DNA of 64,000 nucleotides from Janibacter cremeus (GTDB taxonomy: Bacteria > Actinomycetota > Actinomycetes > Actinomycetales > Dermatophilaceae), in NCBI RefSeq assembly GCF_029395675.1, contig NZ_CP115184.1, forward strand, positions 310,001 to 374,000, written 5' to 3'. The notes under the pieces were generated by a model that was not told the origin of the DNA, made no database searches, and saw only the letters and a program-made list of their open reading frames with translations. A program made the translations under genes and the position numbers. The first letter of the stretch is position 1. Each line of letters starts with the position of its first letter. This document shows positions 1-8,712 of the stretch, one piece after another.

Positions 1-223
1 CAACCGTGGCGACTCCTCCGACTCCCGCTTCCACGACCCGGGCGGGACCGGCGCCGAGGGGGCCGTGCCCATCGACCTCGTCGTCGGCAAGGCCGTCCTC
101 AAGGTGTGGCCCCTAGACCGGGTGGGCCGGCTCTCCGACCACGACGACGTCTTCGCCGACGTGCCGGACCCGGGCAACCGGGCCTTCGGCCTGGCCGTCC
201 GCGAGACCCCCGCGACACGATGA
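1..223 (+). CDS. lepB: Signal peptidase I, C-terminal part (5' end outside window)
   Basis: The window opens inside this gene; the frame beginning at base 2 runs 73 codons to the TGA at 221-223. The first visible residues, [11 protein letters not shown], match the conserved GDNR-x-NSSDSR box of type I signal peptidases, and a GKA...WP...R-G segment typical of the last beta strands follows. Type I signal peptidases are membrane-anchored serine/lysine proteases that remove signal peptides from exported proteins. The catalytic Ser and Lys lie upstream of the window and cannot be checked. The stop overlaps the rnhB start (ATGA), so the two genes are probably co-translated. The order lepB-rnhB-DUF2469 is usual in Actinobacteria. 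Confidence 0.88.
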   Translation, partial: NRGDSSDSRFHDPGGTGAEGAVPIDLVVGKAVLKVWPLDRVGRLSDHDDVFADVPDPGNRAFGLAVRETPATR

Positions 224-987
224 CCCGCCCCGGTACCCCACGGTCCTCCCGCCCCAGCCTGCGCGTCGAGCGCGAGCTGCAGCGGGCCGGGCACCGGGTG
301 CTCGCCGGCATGGACGAGGTCGGCCGGGGGGCGCTCGCCGGCCCGGTGAGCGTCGGGGTCGTCGTCATCGACGAGACGTGCCCGAGTGCGCCCACCGGTG
401 TGAAGGACTCCAAGCTGCTGACGCCCGCCGCCCGCGAGGCGATGGTCCCGCGGCTGACCCGCTGGGCCCGCGGCCACGCCGTCGGTCACGCGATGCCCGC
501 CGAGATCGACGAGGTCGGGATCATCGGGGCCCTTCGCCTGGCGGGGACGCGCGCGCTGGCCGCCCTGGACGTCGTACCGGACCTCGTGCTCCTGGACGGC
601 AACCACGACTGGCTCACCGACCCCGAGCAGGTCGGTCTTCTCGCCGAGCTGGCGGGGACCTCCACCCCACCGGTGCGCACGCTGATCAAGGGCGACATGC
701 GGTGCAGCTCGGTGGCTGCCGCGAGCGTGCTGGCCAAGGTGGAGCGCGACGGCATGATGGCCGAGCTCGACCACGAGTACCCGCACTACGGCTGGGCCGA
801 CAACAAGGGCTACTCGGCGAGCGTGCACATGGATGCCCTGGCCGCCCACGGTCCCTGTGACCACCACCGCCGCTCCTGGTCCCTGCCCGGGGTGAGCTCC
901 AATGTGCCGGTGGTCGTCGTGGATGATGGTGGGGACGTCGTCGCCCGACCCCTCGACGACATGGTGAGCGAAGGGAGGCCGCAGTGA
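220..987 (+). CDS. rnhB: Ribonuclease HII
   Basis: This 255-residue protein should remove the RNA strand from RNA-DNA hybrids and excise misincorporated ribonucleotides in the cytoplasm. The metal-binding acidic residues are visible: D32-E33 in MDEVGRG, D126 in VLLDG, and KGD (D159) followed by the [12 protein letters not shown] stretch ending at D177. I chose the ATG at 220 because it overlaps the lepB stop and puts the conserved domain about 30 residues in; the open frame extends further upstream but only over lepB. The last 40 or so residues after the HHRRSW segment are acidic and valine-rich and look like a lineage-specific tail. Confidence 0.95.
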   Translation: MTRPGTPRSSRPSLRVERELQRAGHRVLAGMDEVGRGALAGPVSVGVVVIDETCPSAPTGVKDSKLLTPAAREAMVPRLTRWARGHAVGHAMPAEIDEVGIIGALRLAGTRALAALDVVPDLVLLDGNHDWLTDPEQVGLLAELAGTSTPPVRTLIKGDMRCSSVAAASVLAKVERDGMMAELDHEYPHYGWADNKGYSASVHMDALAAHGPCDHHRRSWSLPGVSSNVPVVVVDDGGDVVARPLDDMVSEGRPQ

Positions 988-1313
988 GCTCGGAGGACCT
1001 GGAGAGGTACGAGACCGAGATGGAGCTGGCGCTCTACCGGGAGTACCGGGACGTGGTCCACCTCTTCAGCCACGTCGTCGAGACCGAGCGGCGCTTCTAC
1101 CTCGCCAACAGCGTCGACGTGAAGGTCCGTGGCGAGGGCGCCGAGGTCTACTTCGAGGTGACGATGGAGGACGCGTGGGTGTGGGACATCTACCGTCCCG
1201 CGCGCTTCGCCCGCCAGGTGCGGGTGGTCACCTTCAAGGACGTCAACGTCGAGGAGCTGGCCAAGCACGAGCTCGAGGTCCCCGAGACCGGCTTCCGTCC
1301 CGGCGGTCGCTAG
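984..1313 (+). CDS. DUF2469 family protein
   Basis: This 109-residue acidic protein starts with GTG overlapping the rnhB stop (GTGA). The sequence from [20 protein letters not shown] through the [11 protein letters not shown] and [13 protein letters not shown] segments is characteristic of the DUF2469 family, which is almost confined to Actinobacteria and found next to rnhB. No enzymatic motif, signal peptide or membrane segment is visible. Function is unknown; context suggests co-expression with lepB and rnhB. The 104 bases between it and yraN show nothing beyond the yraN ribosome-binding site. Confidence 0.92.
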   Translation: MSSEDLERYETEMELALYREYRDVVHLFSHVVETERRFYLANSVDVKVRGEGAEVYFEVTMEDAWVWDIYRPARFARQVRVVTFKDVNVEELAKHELEVPETGFRPGGR

Positions 1314-1417
1314 ACCGTCCACAAGCTCCTGACGGGTGGCGACCGGATCCACAGCGCCCCCCGGTGACCTCGCGGTCACGCCCCGACCGCCGTTGACTGG
1401 CGGCGGAGGTGGTCGAG

Positions 1418-1789
1418 ATGACCGAGCAAGCATCCGCACGATCCGCTCTCGGGGTGGCCGGCGAGGACATGGCGCAGCAGTACCTCACCGACCGGGGGAT
1501 GGTCCTGCTGGACCGCAACTGGCGCTGCCGAGAGGGCGAGATCGACCTCGTCCTGCGCGACGGCGGCACGGTGGTCGTGTGCGAGGTGAAGACCCGCCGC
1601 ACGACGACCTTCGGCGAGCCGATCCAGGCGATCACCCGGGCGAAGCTGGCCCGGCTGCGTCGCCTCGCCGGCTGCTGGCTCGCCGACCACCCGGTGCCCG
1701 CGCGCGGCGTGCGCCTGGACGTCGTCGCCCTGCTGCAGCACCCCGACGGCAGCTTCTCGGTCGACCACCGTCCCGGGGTGGGGCAGTGA
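1418..1789 (+). CDS. yraN: YraN/UPF0102 family endonuclease-like protein
   Basis: A 123-residue UPF0102 protein with a Holliday-junction-resolvase-like fold. The conserved G-E-x-A stretch (GVAGEDMAQQYL), the NWRCREGEIDLV segment and EVKTR with its putative catalytic E and K are all present, i.e. the E...D...ExK pattern of the PD-(D/E)XK superfamily. I prefer the ATG at 1418 because GGAGG at 1405-1409 lies 8 bases upstream; a GTG at 1409 would overlap that Shine-Dalgarno. The gene is followed by comM with a GTGA overlap. In many Actinobacteria yraN, comM and dprA form this same run, which suggests a role in DNA processing, but the exact activity is not established. Confidence 0.9.
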   Translation: MTEQASARSALGVAGEDMAQQYLTDRGMVLLDRNWRCREGEIDLVLRDGGTVVVCEVKTRRTTTFGEPIQAITRAKLARLRRLAGCWLADHPVPARGVRLDVVALLQHPDGSFSVDHRPGVGQ

Positions 1790-3324
1790 GCATCGGGGTC
1801 ACCCGCGGGGTGGCCCTGCGCGGGATCACCGGCCGGGTCGTGGACGTCGAGTGCCACAGCGGGCAGGGGTTGCCCTCCTTCGAGATCGGTGGGTTGCCGG
1901 ACACCGCGCTGCGCCAGGCACCCCAACGGGTCCGTGCGGCGGCCATCGCCGCCGGGTACTCCCTGAACCAGCGGCAGCTGACGATCAACCTCTCACCGGC
2001 GTCGATCCCGAAGCACGGGACGTCCTTCGACCTGGGGATCGCCGTGGCCGCCCTGACCGCCTGCGAGGTCCTGCCGGCGGCGACGGTGCGACCCATCGTC
2101 CACCTGGCGGAGCTCGGGCTCGACGGTCGCCTCCGCCACGTCGCCGGCATCCTCCCGGCCGTGCTCGCCGCCCAGGCAGCCGGCTGCACGCACGTCGTCG
2201 TCGCCCCGAGCGACGTCGCGGAGGCGGGCCTCGTCGAGGGAGTCACCGTCTCGACCGCGACCACGCTCAGGGACCTCGTCGACGGCTACCGGTCCTTGGC
2301 GAAGGGGGAGCCCCCGCCCCCGGCCCCGGCCCCGACCGCGCAGGTGGCGGCGCCCCACGGCCGCAGCCTCGACCTCGCCGACGTCTCGGGGCAGCACGAG
2401 GCCAGGTCCGCACTGACCCTCGCCGCCGCCGGCGGGCACCACCTGCTGCTCAACGGGCCCCCGGGGTCGGGCAAGACCATGCTGGCCGAGCGGTTGGTGA
2501 CGATCCTGCCGTCCCTGACCCGCGAGCAGGCCCTGGAGAGCCTTGCGGTGCGCTCCGTGCTCGGCGCGGTCCCCGCCACGGGGATCGACCTCGTGCCGCC
2601 CTTCGTCGCACCGCACCACTCGGCCAGCGTGCCCTCGCTCGTCGGCGGCGGGACCGCAGCGGTGCTGCCCGGCGCGATCTCCCAGGCCCACCACGGCGTC
2701 CTCTTCCTGGACGAGGCGGCGGAGTTCGCCGGGTCCTCCCTGCAGGCCCTGCGCCAACCGCTGGAGTCGGGGGAGGTCGTCATCGCCCGGGCCCGCGAGC
2801 GGGTCTCCTACCCGGCCCGGGTGCAGCTCGTCCTCGCCACGAACCCCTGCCCCTGCGGCGAGGGCCACGGCAAGGGGCTGAGCTGCCGGTGCCGACCGAC
2901 GGAGCGGCGGGCCTATGCCGCACGCCTGAGCGGGCCGCTGATGGACCGGATGGACATCCAGGTGCAGGTGCCCAAGGTCAGCCTCGCCGACCTCAGCGAG
3001 GACCCCCCGGACTCCAGCGCCGCGGTCGGGGCGAGGGTGCTGGAGGCGCGCCACGCGCAGGCGCGGCGATGGCCCGCCGAGCGCTGGCAGCTCAACAGCC
3101 AGGTGCCCGGCCCCGTGCTGCGACGGGCCCCGTGGCGTCTGCCGTCGGCGACGACCCGGGTGCTCGACCGGGCCCTCGAGCTCGGGCAGGTGACCCTGCG
3201 CGGCTACGACCGGGTCCTCCGGCTGGCGTGGTCGAGCGCCGACCTGCACGGCCGCACGACCCCGAGCGTCGACGACGTCGGTCTGGCGCTGATGTACCGC
3301 ACCCAGGGCGCGGTGGCCGCATGA
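1786..3324 (+). CDS. comM: YifB/ComM family Mg-chelatase-like AAA+ ATPase
   Basis: This 512-residue protein carries an N-terminal ChlI-type domain with a Lon-like fold, a central Mg-chelatase AAA+ module with Walker A GPPGSGKT at about residues 224-231, Walker B VLFLDEAAEF, and the C-terminal Mg_chelatase_C region. A cysteine cluster (NPCPCG...LSCRC) sits between Walker B and the sensor region, as is normal for the family. ComM-type helicases promote branch migration during recombination of incoming DNA. The GTG at 1786 overlaps the yraN stop, and the ATG of dprA overlaps its own stop, so yraN-comM-dprA looks like one translationally coupled unit concerned with DNA uptake or recombination. 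Confidence 0.94.
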   Translation: MSIGVTRGVALRGITGRVVDVECHSGQGLPSFEIGGLPDTALRQAPQRVRAAAIAAGYSLNQRQLTINLSPASIPKHGTSFDLGIAVAALTACEVLPAATVRPIVHLAELGLDGRLRHVAGILPAVLAAQAAGCTHVVVAPSDVAEAGLVEGVTVSTATTLRDLVDGYRSLAKGEPPPPAPAPTAQVAAPHGRSLDLADVSGQHEARSALTLAAAGGHHLLLNGPPGSGKTMLAERLVTILPSLTREQALESLAVRSVLGAVPATGIDLVPPFVAPHHSASVPSLVGGGTAAVLPGAISQAHHGVLFLDEAAEFAGSSLQALRQPLESGEVVIARARERVSYPARVQLVLATNPCPCGEGHGKGLSCRCRPTERRAYAARLSGPLMDRMDIQVQVPKVSLADLSEDPPDSSAAVGARVLEARHAQARRWPAERWQLNSQVPGPVLRRAPWRLPSATTRVLDRALELGQVTLRGYDRVLRLAWSSADLHGRTTPSVDDVGLALMYRTQGAVAA

Positions 3325-4511
3325 GCGCCGGTGGTCCGCGGGTCCCCACCCGGGCCGAGGTGGCCCGCGCCCACGCGGAGATCGGTTCCGACGAGCGCCG
3401 CGCCCGGATCGCGTGGTCACGCCTGCTGGAGCCGCAGCGTGAACGGGTCAGCGACAAGCCCTCCGCGCTGCACGAGCACATCGCGGCACTCGGTCACGTC
3501 GATGCCTGGCACCGGTTGGTCGACGACGACCTCCCGCGGTGCGAGAGCGCCCGCGCCCGGGTCCCTGACGTCGACGTCGACGGGGAGCTGGCCCGGGCCA
3601 CGCGATCGGGTGCACGAGTGGTCATCCCCGGGGACGCCGACTGGCCCGCGGCCTTCGACCACCCGCTCATCGCGCCGCACCTGGTGCACGTGCGTGGGCA
3701 GGGGTGTCTCGGTGACCTCGCCGCGAGGGCGGTGGCCATCGTCGGGTCCCGGGCGAGCAGTGGCTACGGCGAGGCCATCGCGCGCGAGATGGGGGCCGGT
3801 GTCGCCCGGCACGGGTGGAGCGTCGTCTCCGGGGCGGCCTACGGCATCGATGCGGCGGCCCACCAGGGGGCGCTCGCGGTCGACGGCCCGGCGATCGCGG
3901 TGCTGCCCTGCGGTCCGGACCGCGTGTACCCGCGGGGGCACGAGCGACTCATCCACGCCGTCGCCGAGGCCGGCGTCGTCATCACCGAGCTCGCCACCGG
4001 CACGACGGCGCGACGACACCGATTCCTCGCACGCAACCGACTCATCGCCGCCCTGGGCGGTGCCTGCGTCGTCGTCGAGGCCGGCCTGCGATCGGGATCG
4101 CTGAACACCGCGGGCTGGGCCGACGCGCTGCACCGACCCGTCGGCGCCGTGCCCGGCCCCGTCACGCAGATGTCCTCGGCGGGCTGTCACGAGTGGATCC
4201 GTCGCGGCCAGGCCACTCTCGTCACCGACGCCGACGAGGTCCTGGGGCTCGCGGCCCCCGTCGGGCAGGCCCCGGCAGAGGCGGTCGAGCTCCTGGGCCC
4301 GAGCCGCGCCCCCGACGTCATGCCCAGCGACCAGCGCCGCGTCCACGACCTGCTGGACGTGCGACGGGGCAGGGACGTCGGTGCCCTGGCGACCGACCTG
4401 GTCGTGCCGGTCGAGGAGGTCATCGGCCAGCTGGCCATGATGCAGCTGGAGGGGTGGGCCCACCAGGCCGAGGACGGTCGGTGGCACCGTGGTGGCGGCC
4501 CGACACGGTGA
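3321..4511 (+). CDS. dprA: DNA-processing protein DprA (Smf)
   Basis: A 396-residue protein with a short N-terminal helical region and a Rossmann fold starting at AIVGSRASSGYG, containing the SGAAYGIDAAAHQGAL signature, the RNRLIAALGGACVVVEA strand-helix and a GSLNTAGWA loop. The C-terminal winged-helix part (about residues 340-390) is kept. DprA binds single-stranded DNA and loads RecA; it is present also in bacteria not known to be competent. The start ATG at 3321 overlaps the comM stop. A small proline-rich tail and weak conservation of the first 100 residues are typical. Confidence 0.94.
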   Translation: MSAGGPRVPTRAEVARAHAEIGSDERRARIAWSRLLEPQRERVSDKPSALHEHIAALGHVDAWHRLVDDDLPRCESARARVPDVDVDGELARATRSGARVVIPGDADWPAAFDHPLIAPHLVHVRGQGCLGDLAARAVAIVGSRASSGYGEAIAREMGAGVARHGWSVVSGAAYGIDAAAHQGALAVDGPAIAVLPCGPDRVYPRGHERLIHAVAEAGVVITELATGTTARRHRFLARNRLIAALGGACVVVEAGLRSGSLNTAGWADALHRPVGAVPGPVTQMSSAGCHEWIRRGQATLVTDADEVLGLAAPVGQAPAEAVELLGPSRAPDVMPSDQRRVHDLLDVRRGRDVGALATDLVVPVEEVIGQLAMMQLEGWAHQAEDGRWHRGGGPTR

Positions 4512-4552
4512 GCATCCACCGCCTCCGGTACCGCCCGTGGCACGGTGGAGGC

Positions 4553-5497
4553 GTGAGCGCTGCATCCACGCAGGAGCCGCCACCCGTGCCGGAGTGGGTG
4601 GTGCAGTCCGTCGACGCCTTCGCCGACCACCTCGTGCGTGAGCGGGACCGCTCCGAGCACACCGTCCGTGCCTACGCCGGCGACGTGCGCGCGTGCCTGA
4701 CGTGGTGCGCGGGCGAGGGCAGCACCTCGCTCGCCGACATCGACCTGTCGGCGCTGCGTGCCTGGCTCGGCACCCTCGCGAGCGGGGGAGCGGCCCGGTC
4801 GACGTTGTCCCGACGGTCCGCGGCGGTACGCACCTTCTTCGCCTGGGCGCGGCGCACCGGACGGGTCGAGACGGACCCCGCGCTGCGCCTGGCCTCGCCC
4901 CGGCGCCAGCGCACCCTGCCCGACGTCCTCACCACGGACGGCGCCACCGCCGTGCTCGACGTCGCCGCGGTTGCCGCCGACGACGAGGACCCCATCCACC
5001 TGCGTAACCGCGCCGTCCTCGAGCTGCTCTACGCCACCGGTATCCGGGTCGGGGAGCTCACCGGCCTGGACGTCGACGACGTCGACCGCCACCGCAGGGT
5101 CGTGCGCGTGCTCGGCAAGGGCCGCAAGGAGCGGATGGTCCCCTTCGGGCAGCCGGCCGACGCCGCGCTCGCCGAGTGGCTCGAGCGGGGGCGCCCGCTC
5201 GTCGCGAGGGCCGACTCGGGTCCCGCGCTCTTCCTCGGCCGGAGGGGGCGACGGGTCGACCCGCGCCAGGTGCGCGAGGTCGTGCACAGCCTGCTGGCTC
5301 ACGTCCCGAACGCCCCGGACCTCGGCCCGCACGGGCTGCGGCACTCCGCCGCGACGCACCTGCTCGAGGGAGGGGCCGACCTGCGGATGGTCCAGGAGCT
5401 GCTCGGTCACTCGTCGCTGGCCACCACCCAGATCTACACGCACGTCTCGCTCGACCGCCTCCGCGACAGCTATCGCCAGGCCCACCCGCGCGCCTGA
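4553..5497 (+). CDS. xerC: Tyrosine recombinase XerC
   Basis: A 314-residue tyrosine recombinase with an N-terminal core-binding domain (residues about 15-115) and a catalytic domain. The full catalytic set is visible: R165 (GIRVGEL), K189 (GKGRK), H260 and R263 (HGLRHSAATH), H286 (LLGHSS) and Y295 (TQIYTH). It should act with XerD at the dif site to resolve chromosome dimers. The GTG at 4553 is preferred over the long upstream open frame, which only shadows dprA. The location after dprA and before rpsB is the standard actinobacterial position for xerC, so this is a housekeeping recombinase and not a phage integrase. Confidence 0.93.
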   Translation: MSAASTQEPPPVPEWVVQSVDAFADHLVRERDRSEHTVRAYAGDVRACLTWCAGEGSTSLADIDLSALRAWLGTLASGGAARSTLSRRSAAVRTFFAWARRTGRVETDPALRLASPRRQRTLPDVLTTDGATAVLDVAAVAADDEDPIHLRNRAVLELLYATGIRVGELTGLDVDDVDRHRRVVRVLGKGRKERMVPFGQPADAALAEWLERGRPLVARADSGPALFLGRRGRRVDPRQVREVVHSLLAHVPNAPDLGPHGLRHSAATHLLEGGADLRMVQELLGHSSLATTQIYTHVSLDRLRDSYRQAHPRA

Positions 5498-5507
5498 TCA
5501 GAGCGGA

Positions 5508-5999
5508 TCACGGCACCGGCAGCAGGATCACCCGCCGCGCCCCGAAGAAGGGCATCGGGTCGAGGTAGTCCTCGGCGCGCTTCGCTCCCAGGTGCAGGCA
5601 GGTGAGTGGCGCGCAGTGGTTCACCCCGGCCCCGATCCTCCCCACGCGCTGGCCACGCCGGACCCGGTCGCCGACGGTGAGGTCGCTGGCCACCGGCTCG
5701 TAGGTGCTGCGGACCCCGGAGTCGTGCGTGATGCTCACCGTCCCGCGACCGGCGATCGCCGCGCGGTGGGTGACGACGCCGTCCGCGACCGCGGTGACCC
5801 GTGCCCCCTTCGTCGTGCGCAGGTCGATCCCACGGTGCCCGGGACCCCACCGCCCGTCCGGCGCGTCGAAGGAGGCCGCCACCGCAGGCCGCGCCCCGTC
5901 GCCGACGGGCCACAGCCACGTCGGGCCCGTGGGGGGAGGGGGAGGGAGCCCGACGAGCGCGCCGGCGAGGGCGAGGGCGACGGGTGCGGTGGCGGCCAT
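5508..5999 (-). CDS. M23-like peptidase domain protein, exported, degenerate HxH motif
   Basis: From the ATG at 5999 this gives 163 residues: an alanine/leucine-rich hydrophobic N-terminus likely to be a signal peptide, a proline linker, then a LytM/M23 fold. The first metal motif is present in PGHRGIDLR (H and D). The second, normally HxH followed by FE, reads TCLHLGAK, so the first His is replaced by Cys. Such CLH variants are, as I recall, common in the M23-like protein found next to rpsB in Actinobacteria, so this may be a non-catalytic or altered peptidoglycan-binding protein. It converges with xerC with 10 bases between the stops. The start is uncertain; 119 bases separate it from the upstream aminotransferase. 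Confidence 0.75.
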   Translation of the reverse strand: MAATAPVALALAGALVGLPPPPPTGPTWLWPVGDGARPAVAASFDAPDGRWGPGHRGIDLRTTKGARVTAVADGVVTHRAAIAGRGTVSITHDSGVRSTYEPVASDLTVGDRVRRGQRVGRIGAGVNHCAPLTCLHLGAKRAEDYLDPMPFFGARRVILLPVP

Positions 6000-6118
6000 G
6001 TTGACCAGCCTCGCCGGGCAGGGCCTCGTCGGGTGCGGTCCGGCGGCCGGCGTGGACGAGGGGCCGGCGGCGAAGGGGGTTGTGGACGACCGCGTGGTCC
6101 ACCACCGCGGGGCGTCGG

Positions 6119-7279
6119 TCAGCCCATGGCGGCGAGACGCCGGCAGGCCTCGCGCAGCTTGTCCTCCTGCTTGCAGAACGCGAAGCGCACCAGGCTCGCC
6201 GTCGTCTCGTCGGGGGAGGAGCAGAAGACCGACACCGGCACCCCGACGACACCCACCTTCTCGGGCAGCTGCAGGCACCACTGCACCGCGTCGGTGACCC
6301 CGAGCGGCGCGGCGTCGGCGACGACGAAGTACGTGCCCTGCGGCACCGCGACCTCGAAGCCGGCCGCGGTGAGGCCCTCGACGAGCAGGTCCCGACGCGC
6401 GGCCAGCGACGCGGCCATCTCCTCGAGGACCCCCGGCCCCAGCCGCAGCGCCTCGGCGACGGCGTGCTGCAACGGAGAGGCCGTGGTGAAGGTCAGGTAC
6501 TGCTTGACGGTCGTCACCGCCGTGACGAGGGGCTCCGGGCCGCTGATCCAGCCGACCTTCCACCCGGTGACGGAGAAGGCCTTGCCCGCCGACCCGATCG
6601 TCAGCGTCCGCTCGGCCATGCCCGGCAGCGTCGCGATCGGCACGTGCACCGCGCCGTCGTAGGTCATGTGCTCGTAGACCTCGTCGCTGACCACCCACGC
6701 GTCGTGCTCGCGGGCGAGGTCGGCGATGACGGTGAGCTCCTCCCGGGTGAAGACCTTGCCGAGCGGGTTGTGCGGGGTGTTGATCAGGACGACCTTGGTG
6801 CGCTCGGAGAAGGCAGCGGCCAGGCGCTCGCGGTCGAAGCCGAGCTCCGGGAAGGTCAGCGGCACGGAGCGCTGCACGCCACCGGCGAGCGAGATCCCGG
6901 CGGCATAGCTGTCGTAGTACGGCTCGAAGGTCACGACCTCGTCGCCCCTCTCGACGAGGGCCAGCAGTGCGCTCGCGATCGCCTCGGTGGCCCCCGAGGT
7001 CACGAGCACCTGCGACCCCGGGTCGAGGTCGATGCCGTACCGCTCGCGCTGGTGGTCGGCGATGGCGGAGCGGAGGGTGGGGACGCCCTGGGCGGGTGGG
7101 TACTGGTTGTGCCCGGCGGTGATGGCCCGACGTGCGGCCTCGAGCACCTCGTCGGGGCCGTCGGTGTCCGGGAATCCCTGACCGAGGTTCACCGCGTCGT
7201 GCTGACGGGCCAGCGCCGACATCTTCGAGAAGACGGTCTGGCCGTAGGGGCGCATGCGGGTCACGAGGGGGTCGCTCAT
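6119..7279 (-). CDS. PLP-dependent class I/II aminotransferase
   Basis: A 386-residue fold-type I aminotransferase. Visible landmarks are LGQGFPDTDGP near the N-terminus, NTPHNPLG, SDEVYEH and the Schiff-base lysine K233 in SAGKAFSVTGWKVGW. The sequence pattern fits the group annotated as N-succinyldiaminopimelate (DapC-like) or kynurenine/methionine aminotransferases; I cannot separate these by eye. I prefer ATG 7279 over GTG 7285, which adds two residues. The gene lies 21 bases downstream of the PucR regulator on the same strand, so they may be co-transcribed, and the regulator could control amino-acid catabolism together with the liv transporter. Confidence 0.85.
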   Translation of the reverse strand: MSDPLVTRMRPYGQTVFSKMSALARQHDAVNLGQGFPDTDGPDEVLEAARRAITAGHNQYPPAQGVPTLRSAIADHQRERYGIDLDPGSQVLVTSGATEAIASALLALVERGDEVVTFEPYYDSYAAGISLAGGVQRSVPLTFPELGFDRERLAAAFSERTKVVLINTPHNPLGKVFTREELTVIADLAREHDAWVVSDEVYEHMTYDGAVHVPIATLPGMAERTLTIGSAGKAFSVTGWKVGWISGPEPLVTAVTTVKQYLTFTTASPLQHAVAEALRLGPGVLEEMAASLAARRDLLVEGLTAAGFEVAVPQGTYFVVADAAPLGVTDAVQWCLQLPEKVGVVGVPVSVFCSSPDETTASLVRFAFCKQEDKLREACRRLAAMG

Positions 7280-7300
7280 GGGCACGACCCTACGGAGACA

Positions 7301-8557
7301 TCAGCCGTCTCTCGACCCCACGTCCTGACGGATCACGATGGTCGCCAGCGACAGGAGCAAGCGGTCGCGGGGGTCCTCGAGGGACCGGCCGGTGAGCTTC
7401 TCGATGCGCTTGATCCGGTAGACGACGGTGTTTCGGTGGCACACGAGGTCCTCGGCGGCAGCGGTGGGCGACCCCCCGTGCCGTACGGCCGCGACGAGGG
7501 TCTCGAGCAGGGCCTCTCGCGTCACCCCCTCAAGGTGCAGCAGCGGCCGGATCGTCTCGTCGACGAGCAGCGCGGTCAGCTCGGGGCTGCCGGCGATGAG
7601 CGCCTCCGGCAGGCGCTCGCTGATGTCGGCGACCGCGTCGGTGCCCTCGGGCAGGGAGGTTGCGGCTGCGTGCGCGTGGTGGTGGGCGGCGACGACCCCC
7701 GCCAGCCCGTCGCGACACGTCGCGGTGCCGACCCGACCCTTGAGCGAGCGGGACAGTGCCCGATGCAGCGCTGGTCTCTGGTCGGGCGTCGCGGCGACGA
7801 GCCCCACCCCGTAGTCGCCGTGCAGCCGCCACGGGCCCCGGAAGCCCGCGTCCTGCAGACCCTCGTGCGCGACGGCGACCGAGGGCACCGACTGCTCGGT
7901 CAGCCACACGAGACACACCAGCTCCGTGGTGACGGTCAGGTCCAGGATGCCTCGCGCCTCACTGGCGAACCGCGGGTCCGAGCCGCGGCCCCGGAGCAGC
8001 CCGTCGAGCACCGCAGCCGCCTGCGCCGGGTTCCTGCTCTGGAGCGCCAGCTCCTCCCGGCGGTAGCTCTCACGCAGGATCTGGCACTGCACGTCCAGCT
8101 GGCCCCAGAGGGTCTGGCCGGCCTCCAGCAGGACCTCGGCCGGTACGCCCATGCCCTGCCCCGCCTCGAGGAGCTCCTCCCACAGCCGTCGTGAGCCCAG
8201 GGTGTAGGCGGAGATGACGGCGGCGACGGGGATGCCCTGCTGGGCCCGCCGCCGTCCGGTGTCGCGCCACACGTCAACGGCTCGGGGGCCCGCATCGGGG
8301 TGGCCGGCCAGCCGCTCGATGGCGGTGCGGATGTGTCGTCGCGTGCTCGCCCGCAACTCCGCGCGGATCTCGGGTGAGGCCTCGCCGTACCAGGCCTGCT
8401 CGGCATCCAGCACCTGCACGCTGATGCTGTCGGCGATCTCGGCCGACCGGGGCAGCAGGGCGGCGAAGGCCGCCCTGATCGAGGGGGTCGCGGCCGGGCT
8501 CTCGTCGAGATCGGGGCCGTGATCGCCCGGGCGCTGTCCGGTGGGCGGGTGTGGCAT
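7301..8557 (-). CDS. PucR/CdaR-type transcriptional regulator
   Basis: A 418-residue regulator with an N-terminal helical sensor-like region, a central GGDEF-like degenerate domain, and a C-terminal PucR helix-turn-helix (AAAEDLVCHRNTVVYRIKRIEKLTGRSL) within the last 60 residues. Regulators of this type respond to small metabolites and often control adjacent amino-acid or purine catabolic genes. I chose ATG 8557, which has a purine-rich GCGAGG upstream, over GTG 8605. It is transcribed away from the liv operon, with 155 bases between the starts holding an inverted repeat (8600-8621), so control of livGFHMK is the obvious guess. Confidence 0.85.
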   Translation of the reverse strand: MPHPPTGQRPGDHGPDLDESPAATPSIRAAFAALLPRSAEIADSISVQVLDAEQAWYGEASPEIRAELRASTRRHIRTAIERLAGHPDAGPRAVDVWRDTGRRRAQQGIPVAAVISAYTLGSRRLWEELLEAGQGMGVPAEVLLEAGQTLWGQLDVQCQILRESYRREELALQSRNPAQAAAVLDGLLRGRGSDPRFASEARGILDLTVTTELVCLVWLTEQSVPSVAVAHEGLQDAGFRGPWRLHGDYGVGLVAATPDQRPALHRALSRSLKGRVGTATCRDGLAGVVAAHHHAHAAATSLPEGTDAVADISERLPEALIAGSPELTALLVDETIRPLLHLEGVTREALLETLVAAVRHGGSPTAAAEDLVCHRNTVVYRIKRIEKLTGRSLEDPRDRLLLSLATIVIRQDVGSRDG

Positions 8558-8599
8558 CGGACCTCGCTCTGCGGACGGAAGTGGGTGACAAGTGTCGTC

Positions 8600-8621
8600 G
8601 TGCACAGGAGATCTTGTGCAC
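8600..8621. promoter_or_regulatory. Candidate operator between pucR-like gene and livG
   Basis: An inverted repeat with perfect 7-base arms, GTGCACA (8600-8606) and TGTGCAC (8615-8621), separated by 8 bases, lies in the divergent intergenic region. Each arm is itself near-palindromic. Position and symmetry suggest a dimeric regulator, most simply the adjacent PucR-type protein. No convincing -35/-10 pair could be fixed around it. Confidence 0.45.
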
Positions 8622-8712
8622 TGCGTCCATGGTGTGACACGGACCCTATCGGCCAGTCTCGAGCCAGAGCCGCACGAGGACGTGCGGCGACCCTTTCGAG
8701 GAAGGAGACCGT

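Noticed and set aside
4553..5497. Phage or island integrase
   Set aside because: It is a tyrosine recombinase but sits in the conserved dprA-xerC-rpsB order and has XerC length and motifs; no attachment-site repeats are seen.
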